From: CAYGDT01 sp964348745
GTDB lineage: Bacteria > Patescibacteriota > Gracilibacteria > Peribacterales > Peribacteraceae
Length of the DNA stretch: 15,177 nucleotides
NCBI GenBank assembly: GCA_964348745.1
Contig: CAYGDT010000033.1
Span: 1 to 15,177, forward strand
Reading direction: 5' to 3'
Position 1 is the stretch's first letter, and every line of letters begins with the position of its first letter. The notes under the pieces were generated by a model that was given only the letters and a program-made list of their open reading frames with translations, was not told where the DNA came from and searched no databases. Position numbers and translations under genes: made by a program. Positions 5,287 through 11,799 of the stretch are shown here, piece after piece.

Positions 5287-7080
5287 GTGGCCCAGCCAAC
5301 CTACATCCTCGGCATCTCCTGCTACTACCACGACAGTGGTGCGGTGCTTCTGAAGGACGGCGACATAGTCTTTGCCGCGCAGGAGGAACGGTTCACGCGC
5401 ATCAAGCAGGATGAATCGCTCCCCGTGGAATCGGTGCGGCATGCGCTTGCGTACGCGGGCATTACTATCGATCAGGTGGATGTGATTGGATTTTACGAGA
5501 AACCGTTGCTCAAGTTTTTCGACCGCTTGTTGCAGACGTACTTTTCCACGTGGCCACGGGGGTTTTTCCAGTATCAAAGAGCGATGAAGGAATGGATGCA
5601 CCGTAAGCTCTGGATTCCGCAGAACATCGAGAAGGAACTTGGTTACAAGGGGCCGATCTTCTACGTGCAACACCATGAATCGCATGCGGCAAGCAGTTTT
5701 TACTGCAGCGGATTTGACGAAGCGGCAATCGTTACGGTCGACGGCGTCGGCGAATGGGCAACGACGACGATCGGCAAGGGGAAAGGAAAAGACATTGCAC
5801 TATTGCAGGAGATTCACTTCCCGCACTCACTCGGACTTCTGTACTCCGCAATCACGTATTATCTCGGATTCAGAGTGAATTCAGCCGAATACAAAGTCAT
5901 GGGACTCGCTCCGTACGGAGAACCGAAATACACCAAGGAATTCCGAGAACTCATCACCCTACGCGACGACGGATCTTTCAAATTAAACAAAAAATACTTT
6001 ACGTACGAGTACGGACTGCGCATGACAGGTAAACGCATTGAAAAGCTCTTTGCTCACCCGAGGCGGAACCCGGAATCGAAACTCGAACAATGCCACAAAG
6101 ATATTGCCGCATCCCTGCAACAGATCACCGATGAGGCGATGTTGAAACTGTGTTCCCATGCGAAGAAAATCACCGGTTGCGATCACCTCTGTTTAGCAGG
6201 TGGTGTTGCATTAAATTGCGTCAGTAACGGCCATATTCTGCGCTCTGGACTCTTCAAGGATATCTTTATTCAGCCTGCAGCCGGCGATGCCGGCGGTGCG
6301 CTCGGGGTAGCTTTATACATATGGCATAAGAAATATAACGGGGAAAGAAAGCTGAAAATAGAGCATGTCTACTTGGGAACGGAATATTCAGATAATGATA
6401 TCACCGCTGTTCTCGACGCACAGAAAATCCCCTATCAATCATTTGATGATTTCGCATTGCTTATTGCACATTGCTCCAAGCTCCTCGAAGGAGAAAACGT
6501 TATCGGCTGGTTCCAAGGTCGCATGGAGTTCGGTCCGCGCTCGCTCGGAAACCGCTCGATTATCGCCGACGCACGAAACAAGGAGAACTGGCAGAAGGTG
6601 AATTTAAAAATCAAATTCCGTGAATCGTTTCGGCCGTTTGCACCGACCGTGTTAGAGGAACGGTGCGCAGAATATTTTGACCTGGATCGCGAGAGCCCGT
6701 ACATGCTTCTGGTAGCGGATGTAAAACCCGACAAACGCGAAGAGATCCCCGCCGTAACGCACATCGATGGCTCCGCGCGCATTCAGACGATCCGCAGAGA
6801 TCAGAACCCGAAATACTACGATCTCATCAAAGCATTTGCCGATCGCACAGGCCACGTAAAGGACGGTGCCCACGTGGCAGGCTGCCCCGTGATCATCAAT
6901 ACCTCATTCAACGTACGCGGCGAACCGATTGTAGAATCACCGAAAGACGCGCTCAATTGTTTTTTAAATACGCACATGGATTATCTGGTCATGGGAAACA
7001 TTCTTCTGGAAAAGACGAAGATGCCGAAAGAAATAATCCTGCAGAGCAAAGACTATCTTGCGCAATTCAAACTGGATTGA
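5287..7080 (+). CDS. NodU/CmcH-family carbamoyltransferase
   Basis: The 597-residue cytoplasmic enzyme starts at GTG (MAQPTYILGISCYYHDSGAVLL, the usual opening of the family). The N-terminal ASKHA/Kae1-like domain carries HHESHA at 129-134 (metal binding) and VDGVGEWATT at 151-160, then LGLLYSAITYYLGF and LAGGVALN at 303-310 for nucleotide binding. The C-terminal YrdC-like domain has GRMEFGPRSLGNRSI at 411-425 and FRPFAP at about 449-454. Family knowledge: it uses carbamoyl phosphate and ATP to form carbamoyl-adenylate and carbamoylates a hydroxyl on a sugar or metabolite. With the DUF5989, SxtJ and SGNH neighbours and many glycosyltransferases, the likely acceptor is a surface glycan or its lipid-linked precursor. 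All key motifs are present. Confidence 0.95.
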   Translation: MAQPTYILGISCYYHDSGAVLLKDGDIVFAAQEERFTRIKQDESLPVESVRHALAYAGITIDQVDVIGFYEKPLLKFFDRLLQTYFSTWPRGFFQYQRAMKEWMHRKLWIPQNIEKELGYKGPIFYVQHHESHAASSFYCSGFDEAAIVTVDGVGEWATTTIGKGKGKDIALLQEIHFPHSLGLLYSAITYYLGFRVNSAEYKVMGLAPYGEPKYTKEFRELITLRDDGSFKLNKKYFTYEYGLRMTGKRIEKLFAHPRRNPESKLEQCHKDIAASLQQITDEAMLKLCSHAKKITGCDHLCLAGGVALNCVSNGHILRSGLFKDIFIQPAAGDAGGALGVALYIWHKKYNGERKLKIEHVYLGTEYSDNDITAVLDAQKIPYQSFDDFALLIAHCSKLLEGENVIGWFQGRMEFGPRSLGNRSIIADARNKENWQKVNLKIKFRESFRPFAPTVLEERCAEYFDLDRESPYMLLVADVKPDKREEIPAVTHIDGSARIQTIRRDQNPKYYDLIKAFADRTGHVKDGAHVAGCPVIINTSFNVRGEPIVESPKDALNCFLNTHMDYLVMGNILLEKTKMPKEIILQSKDYLAQFKLD

Positions 7081-8150
7081 TGCGTAACGCAATACTGATC
7101 AACATCGGCCTCGCAGCAGGATCCGTCTTTGGTTGTCTCCTACTGATAGAATTCGGATTGCGCGTGACAGGACTCCAAACCATCGCACCGAACCCGCCGA
7201 AAATCTATGAAGCAAGTGCAAACCCCGACATCAGTTACAAACTCAAACCGAATCTTCAAAACCAAAAGGCCTATAAAGCCAGTGTAAGTACCGATGCCAA
7301 CGGCTTCCGTTTGAATGGTACCCAATCACCGATCACTGATTACCAATCACCACTCATCGCCGTTCTCGGCGATTCCATCGCTTTTGGATACGGCATTAAT
7401 GATAACGAAACCCTCGCAGCTCAATTGGAGATGGTGCATTCATCCCTTCGTAATTTTCAATTTTCCCCAAAGGGACTGCCTTCGGTAGCAATTTTCAATT
7501 TTCAATTTATCAACGCAGCCGTCCCCGGCTATCAACTGCAACAGGAAATTGCACTCTACAAGGAAAAGGTGGCGCCCCTCGCACCCGATGGCGTCATCGT
7601 TGTTTTTTTCTGGAATGATCTCGATGGTTTCCTTCCTGGTATGCTGGATGCTGAAGGCATCCTGCGCCCAAACGGCTGGGAACCAACCGACGATCACTGT
7701 CAGCCGATCACCGAGGGGATGATGGGTCTGATACCCGGAAAGTGTTGGCTGGATACCCACAGCGCAGTGTATAAGGTGATGAAAAAGCTGATCGATTTAA
7801 AGCAGAGCAAGTTAGGACAAATAAAAGAGCGAGAGGAAGCCCGGCAGCAAGAAGCTGATCCTGCTACTCCGGAGAAACTTGCGGCCTACGAGAAGGATCT
7901 TCAACATGTGGCGCGCGAACTGCCTCCGAAACGATGGCTGGTGATCTGGCCGGATAATTTCCTCCATGTACAAGCGCGCGCTGAGCTTCGTCGTATGGGA
8001 GAACAGCAAGGGTTTCAAGTTATTGATCTGTATGAAAAGTTCGGCAATCAGGTGGAAACGCTCAGCTGGGATACGGTGCATCCGAGTGCGGAGTCCATTA
8101 AAAAAGCTGCTGAATTTATTAAAGGACGTTTGGGAGAAATTGAGAATTGA
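7080..8150 (+). CDS. Membrane-anchored SGNH/GDSL hydrolase
   Basis: The ATG at 7080 shares its A with the carbamoyltransferase TGA, so the two genes are coupled. The 356-residue product has an N-terminal span (about 5-25) and then an outer SGNH domain. Block I is VLGDSIAFGYG (nucleophile Ser99), block II INAAVPGY (Gly150), block III WND (Asn179) and block V DTVH (Asp331, His334). Such enzymes are usually O-acyl esterases or transferases acting on glycans. Two stretches are encoded by repeat DNA: residues about 81-93 (five heptads) and about 125-144 (heptads around a hairpin), the second a loop between blocks I and II. The last codons come from the array shared with the convergent gene. The specific substrate is unknown. 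Confidence 0.88.
   Translation: MRNAILINIGLAAGSVFGCLLLIEFGLRVTGLQTIAPNPPKIYEASANPDISYKLKPNLQNQKAYKASVSTDANGFRLNGTQSPITDYQSPLIAVLGDSIAFGYGINDNETLAAQLEMVHSSLRNFQFSPKGLPSVAIFNFQFINAAVPGYQLQQEIALYKEKVAPLAPDGVIVVFFWNDLDGFLPGMLDAEGILRPNGWEPTDDHCQPITEGMMGLIPGKCWLDTHSAVYKVMKKLIDLKQSKLGQIKEREEARQQEADPATPEKLAAYEKDLQHVARELPPKRWLVIWPDNFLHVQARAELRRMGEQQGFQVIDLYEKFGNQVETLSWDTVHPSAESIKKAAEFIKGRLGEIEN
7322..7356 (+). repeat. Five heptads inside the SGNH hydrolase gene
   Basis: Five contiguous units (ccaatca, ccgatca, ctgatta, ccaatca, ccactca) encode roughly residues 81-93, just before the block I strand. The total of 35 bases is not a multiple of three, so gain or loss of one unit would shift the frame. 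Confidence 0.75.
7452..7510 (+). repeat. Heptads flanking a hairpin inside the SGNH hydrolase gene
   Basis: Two aattttc units (7452-7465), a middle piece with a small hairpin (ctgcc-ttc-ggtag, 7476-7488), then two more aattttc units (7490-7503) and a variant (aatttat). This encodes residues about 125-144, including two copies of NFQF. The layout looks like a compact inserted cassette rather than an ancestral part of the hydrolase. Confidence 0.7.
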
Positions 8151-8191
8151 GAATTGAGAATTTATTTTCAATTATCAATTTTTAATTTTCA
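8138..8191. repeat. Inverted heptad array spanning both stops of convergent genes
   Basis: Plus-strand units aattgag (three copies, 8138-8158) are followed by attttca, attatca, attttta and attttca (8164-8191), roughly the reverse complement of the first set. The array can fold into an AT-rich hairpin. It contains the SGNH stop (8148-8150) and the GT4 stop (8175-8177) and encodes the last residues of both proteins (EIEN and ELKIKN). It is the only candidate terminator between these genes. Confidence 0.8.
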
Positions 8192-9347
8192 ATTCGCGCA
8201 GTATGCGCGCCATCCGCTTCTCCCATGTGTGCTCTTTCACAATCTTTCTGCCACGTTCAACACGATCCAAAGCTTCCTTCGGATGTTCTAGAACATCACT
8301 GATGCCACCTGCAAGTGATGCCGCACTCCCCGGATGGCAAAATCGAACGATATCTTTAGAAAAGACATCGTGCAACGGCGGAAGATCGGCACAGACAACC
8401 GGGCGACCCGCGGCGAGGTACTCAAACAATTTCAGCGGCGACGTATCGCGCAGAAAGTACGGCTTGTTGGAAGTGGGAGCGGGATACACGCAGATATCAC
8501 ACGCGGCGATTGCATCGGGCACCAGCGCAGTAGCAACGGGACCGTAGAAGAAGACGTCGTCATCTCTCAGTCCCGCATCGATCACGAGAACGCGCAGTTT
8601 CGCAATATATTCCTCTGGCCCCCCAACAACAAACACGAAGACCGGCGTATTGCTGCTACGTAGGATGGCGGCAGCTTGCAGAAGTACGTCTACTCCTTTA
8701 CCGATATGATCCATGGTGACCAGTGAGCCAACATAACCGACAACCGGACGCCCCTCGGGAACGCCGAAGTGATGCCGAGCTTTTTTTGGAGACGGTAGTG
8801 TTGCAAATCGCGCAAGATCTACCGCATCACCCTCCACGATGACGATATTCTTGCGCACTCCCCAAGACACCAACTGATCGCGCATCGGCGAAGTCAGGCA
8901 GACGATACGCCTGCATTTGTTACAAAGCGCGACGAAACGAGATCTGCCGATGCTGGGTAATGTATGCAGCTCCAATAGAACGGGAATTCCTGTCTTCACT
9001 AAAACGCCTACAACCTGCGGACTGCGCGCATAAAGAAGATCAAACGACCGGTCGGCGAAATACTCCCGCAGTGATCCGCGATACGAGTGCATGGTAAATG
9101 CAAAAGCAAACCGACCGGGGATCGCCCGCGAATGCAATGCATCGAATGTCGGCAAATGATCGGCATGAAAAGCTGTTTTGAGATCGTAATACTCCACATG
9201 ATCCTTTCTGACAGGATTATGCACATCGGGTGCAACGAGTGTTACCTCGTGCCCCAGCGTAATCAGCGCTTCGCAGACACGGGCTATCTGGTGCCCGTGG
9301 GCCTTTTGATTCGGGAAGCGCGTATGAGAGACGTAGGCAATCTTCAT
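8175..9347 (-). CDS. GT4-family glycosyltransferase (GT-B fold)
   Basis: The 390-residue protein has the two-domain GT-B layout. The N-terminal domain opens MKIAYVSHTRFPNQKAHGHQIARVCEAL, with the glycine-rich acceptor-side loop. The C-terminal nucleotide-sugar domain starts near VVGYVGSL (about 202-209), includes VFVFVVGGPEE (about 236-246), and ends with the donor-binding motif SPLKLFEYLAAGRPVV (303-318), where Glu309 corresponds to the last Glu of the EX7E motif. It transfers a sugar from an NDP-sugar, probably to a lipid-linked or surface glycan; neither donor nor acceptor can be named. The gene is convergent with the SGNH gene and divergent from a second glycosyltransferase, with a heptad array on each side. 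Confidence 0.9.
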   Translation of the reverse strand: MKIAYVSHTRFPNQKAHGHQIARVCEALITLGHEVTLVAPDVHNPVRKDHVEYYDLKTAFHADHLPTFDALHSRAIPGRFAFAFTMHSYRGSLREYFADRSFDLLYARSPQVVGVLVKTGIPVLLELHTLPSIGRSRFVALCNKCRRIVCLTSPMRDQLVSWGVRKNIVIVEGDAVDLARFATLPSPKKARHHFGVPEGRPVVGYVGSLVTMDHIGKGVDVLLQAAAILRSSNTPVFVFVVGGPEEYIAKLRVLVIDAGLRDDDVFFYGPVATALVPDAIAACDICVYPAPTSNKPYFLRDTSPLKLFEYLAAGRPVVCADLPPLHDVFSKDIVRFCHPGSAASLAGGISDVLEHPKEALDRVERGRKIVKEHTWEKRMARILRELKIKN

Positions 9348-9352
9348 AGAAG

Positions 9353-9382
9353 TAGCTTATAGCTTATAGCTTTTAGCTTATA
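9353..9382. repeat. Heptad array between divergent glycosyltransferase genes
   Basis: Units tagctta, tagctta, tagcttt and tagctta (9353-9380) lie 6 bases from the minus-strand ATG at 9347 and 26 bases before the plus-strand ATG at 9407. They occupy the only room for the two promoters, and several windows resemble a -10 hexamer (TATAGC, TATAGT). Confidence 0.75.
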
Positions 9383-9406
9383 GTGGCATTAGAGTATTTT
9401 TTGCGC

Positions 9407-10387
9407 ATGCCTATGCCCGTCCTGCTCACCTTCGGTTTTCCCGACCGCAACTCTCCGCGGTACCGCAATCTCGTCCAGCTCTACACCGACGAAGGTTATG
9501 AGATCGTTGAATGTTTAACGACAAAAAAAGGGATTTTTGCAAAGCACATCGATCTCTATCGAAACTATAAAAAACTATCCATTATCCGTTATCCATTATC
9601 CGTTATCCTAGTCACCTTCCCCGGTTACTACCTCATGCCTCTTGCGTGGCTTCTTTGCCGCGCTCCGCAAAAAAAGCTGATCTTCGATGCGTTTATTTCC
9701 GTCAGCGACACACTGGTTTCCGACCGTAAAAAAGTATCGTGGGCAAACCCGCTTGCGTGGTTGTATTACCTTGTCGATGTTTTGAGCTGCCATTTGGCGG
9801 ATGAAGTGTTGATAGATACCGAGGCGCACAAGCGGTTTTTTGTGAAGCGATTCTTCCTGCAGCCCAAGAAGATCCGCGTCATCTATGTCGGAACGCTCAC
9901 TGATTTTTTCCATCCGGGACCCTGCGAGCACGCGCTGCCTTCCGGCAAGTTTAACGCGCTATTCATCGGCAGCTATATACCATTGCAGGGTATCGAGCAC
10001 ATCTTGAACGCGGCAAAAATTCTCAACGATCAACCTGACATTCATTTTACGCTGATCGGCGGCGGCCAGACCTACAAAGAAATGATCGCACTTGCAAAGC
10101 AGCTGCAACTTAAAAACGTCACGTTTCTGGATTTCATGCCGATACAGCAATTGCCAAAGTACCTGCACTCGTGCGACGTCGCACTCGGCATCTTCGGAAC
10201 ATCTGATAAGGCCAACCGCGTTATTCCCCACAAAGTCTACGACGCTGTCGCCTGCGGCGTTCCGGTGATCACTGCAAAAAACGAAGCAATCGGCGAAAAG
10301 TTCACCGACGGAAAAGAAGTGTTTCTTTGCGAAGCAGGAAGCGGAAAGAGTTTGGCGGAGGCGATCGCTCAACTACGAACGCGGTAA
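9407..10387 (+). CDS. Glycosyltransferase, GT4-like (GT-B fold)
   Basis: Starting at the ATG at 9407 (a GTG at 9383 is also in frame but falls at the repeat edge), the 326-residue protein opens MPMPVLLTFGFPDRNSPRYRN. It has a C-terminal donor domain with NALFIGSYIPLQGIEHILNAAKIL, FTLIGGGQ and a late motif IPHKVYDAVACGVPVITA, which matches the GT4 SxKxxEYmAcGxPVi pattern with Asp where Glu is usual. Residues about 57-68 are encoded by five heptads. The protein is close to the low end for GT4 length. It probably adds a sugar to the same glycan as its neighbours. It is transcribed divergently from the other GT4 gene and followed by a 368-base non-coding block. Confidence 0.85.
   Translation: MPMPVLLTFGFPDRNSPRYRNLVQLYTDEGYEIVECLTTKKGIFAKHIDLYRNYKKLSIIRYPLSVILVTFPGYYLMPLAWLLCRAPQKKLIFDAFISVSDTLVSDRKKVSWANPLAWLYYLVDVLSCHLADEVLIDTEAHKRFFVKRFFLQPKKIRVIYVGTLTDFFHPGPCEHALPSGKFNALFIGSYIPLQGIEHILNAAKILNDQPDIHFTLIGGGQTYKEMIALAKQLQLKNVTFLDFMPIQQLPKYLHSCDVALGIFGTSDKANRVIPHKVYDAVACGVPVITAKNEAIGEKFTDGKEVFLCEAGSGKSLAEAIAQLRTR
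9576..9610 (+). repeat. Five heptads inside the glycosyltransferase gene
   Basis: Five contiguous units (tatccat, tatccgt, tatccat, tatccgt, tatccta) encode residues about 57-68 (LSIIRYPLSVIL). The alternating two-word pattern is nearly perfect, so this is the array most able to slip; loss or gain of one unit would shift the frame near the start of the gene. Confidence 0.85.
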
Positions 10388-10755
10388 TTGCATGTTTCAT
10401 TGTTCTTTCTTTTTGCTACTGAAAAGAGGTGTTCTTTTTTTGTAACCAAAAAAGAACCAAAAAAAGTTTCGCTCCGTAATTGTTCACGAATCAGTCTACT
10501 CACGGACTCCGCTGCAAAAATGACCCCCTCCACTCTCCCTCCCACATTTTTGCGGGCGCTGCGTCCGTGAAGACTCAAATCGCTCACAATCAATGTCGCA
10601 ACTTATTAGACATGCTTCATCAGCAAAATTCCATGTCTGAGGCCCGCCGAAGCGGGCCGAGTTTGCAATTTTGCTGCACTTTTTCTTTGGGTTCTTTCTT
10701 TTTGGTGACAAAAAGAAAGAACCAATATTCGTGACAACGATAAGAAAGACCAGTA
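10388..10755. other. Non-coding block of four successive stem-loops
   Basis: These 368 bases hold no convincing gene. Four inverted repeats follow one another. SL1 (10431-10457) is gttctttttttg/caaaaaagaac. SL2 (10501-10569) has outer stem cacggac/gtccgtg and inner stem gcaaaaatg/catttttgc. SL3 (10621-10676) has outer stem cagcaaaatt/aattttgctg and GC-rich inner hairpin ggcccgc-cgaa-gcgggcc. SL4 (10690-10723) is a 15-bp perfect stem ggttctttctttttg with loop gtga. SL1 and SL4 share sequence and bound the block, as the ends of a small mobile or repeat element would. The 60-85 codon frames here simply translate these palindromes. Confidence 0.7.
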
Positions 10756-11799
10756 TCAGAAATAATTTGCCACCCCATACTCCAAAAACCGATCCACTCG
10801 CAGGTACGTCTCAAATGCCTCCCGCGCACGCATCTGCATATCGGAAAACTCCTGATCGGAAAGCGAGGCGTAGTGATCGGCGACGATGCGATCGATACGA
10901 TAGAGATCCCAATACGGCACGCGAACGATGAACCGGTCGTAATCGATGATGTGCTCCAGTGGCAAAACGCACTGCGTATCCAGCAGTACGGGGATTCTCC
11001 CGAGACTCAATGCTTCGTAAAAACGATAGCTGTAGTTGCCATCGCCTTTGATCGACAGTGCGTAATCGCAACCGAGCAGGTTATCGACATACTCGCGTCG
11101 CGTCGCGACAGGATCGGTCTTGATTGTGGACGCATGACCGGAGTAACTGCTGCGGATGATGAAATGCGGCTCTATAGAATCGGAACCGGAGAGATGCCGC
11201 AGCGCTTTCATGCGGTACGTAATCCCCTTGATACGCGCCTCGCGGCTGATACCGACGATGCCGGACGCTTCGATCAGGCTGTTTTTCAGCACAGTACCGA
11301 TGCGGTTTTTCAAATTTTTGTAGTCCGCCCATCCGCAGAACCCAATGATCGGTTTGCTGGCATGCTTCTTCCGCAGCGCTCCATCGCCGTTCGCTGCGAC
11401 TGCAGAGGACAAATCCTCCGCGTATGCCGGCATCATGATCTCACTGCCTCGCATGGATGACCGGTACTGACTGGTACGAAAGACGAGCGCGTTATCGTAG
11501 GGAACAGCGGCGTCGCTGTCGCCATGCCAGAAGATGATCAGTTTTTTTTCAAGAGACTTTGCGAGCGCCGCCTGTGCGTCGGTGTACGCACGATGTGCAG
11601 AGAGCGAGGCGAAGTTATGCGGCAGGAGGATACAATCGGCTTGCGATGGATCGTTCACGATCGTAACGAGAGGCTCCGTCAAATATCTAAACGCATTGTT
11701 GAGAAACAGAATCGAACCGCGTTCCTGCGCACCGAGATTCGGATACAGCAACGGGATGTAGGGAACATCGGGCAGGAGATCGCAGTAGACACGTTTCAT
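10756..11799 (-). CDS. Exostosin-like (GT47-type) glycosyltransferase
   Basis: The ATG at 11799 overlaps the upstream gene's TGA (ATGA), so translation is coupled; the longer open frame to 12096 lies inside that gene and is discarded. The 347-residue product begins MKRVYCDLLPDVPYIPLLYP and has no signal peptide. The C-terminal part carries the exostosin donor-domain signature YALSIKGDGNYSYRFYEALSLGRIPVLL (246-273), followed by the LPLEHIIDYDRFIVRVP stretch common to the family. Earlier, IIFWHGDSD (about 88-96) and IIGFCGWADYK resemble the family's N-terminal domain. It should transfer a sugar to a growing polysaccharide; donor unknown. It ends 33 bases from the stem-loop block. Confidence 0.88.
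   Translation of the reverse strand: MKRVYCDLLPDVPYIPLLYPNLGAQERGSILFLNNAFRYLTEPLVTIVNDPSQADCILLPHNFASLSAHRAYTDAQAALAKSLEKKLIIFWHGDSDAAVPYDNALVFRTSQYRSSMRGSEIMMPAYAEDLSSAVAANGDGALRKKHASKPIIGFCGWADYKNLKNRIGTVLKNSLIEASGIVGISREARIKGITYRMKALRHLSGSDSIEPHFIIRSSYSGHASTIKTDPVATRREYVDNLLGCDYALSIKGDGNYSYRFYEALSLGRIPVLLDTQCVLPLEHIIDYDRFIVRVPYWDLYRIDRIVADHYASLSDQEFSDMQMRAREAFETYLRVDRFLEYGVANYF

Noticed and set aside
9353..9610. CRISPR array
   Set aside because: The repeats are 7 bases, contiguous and without spacers, and no cas gene is present.
10369..10829. Small frames reading TFFGSFLVTKK-like sequences
   Set aside because: They are translations of the palindromes SL1 and SL4, have no start signals, and occur on both strands.
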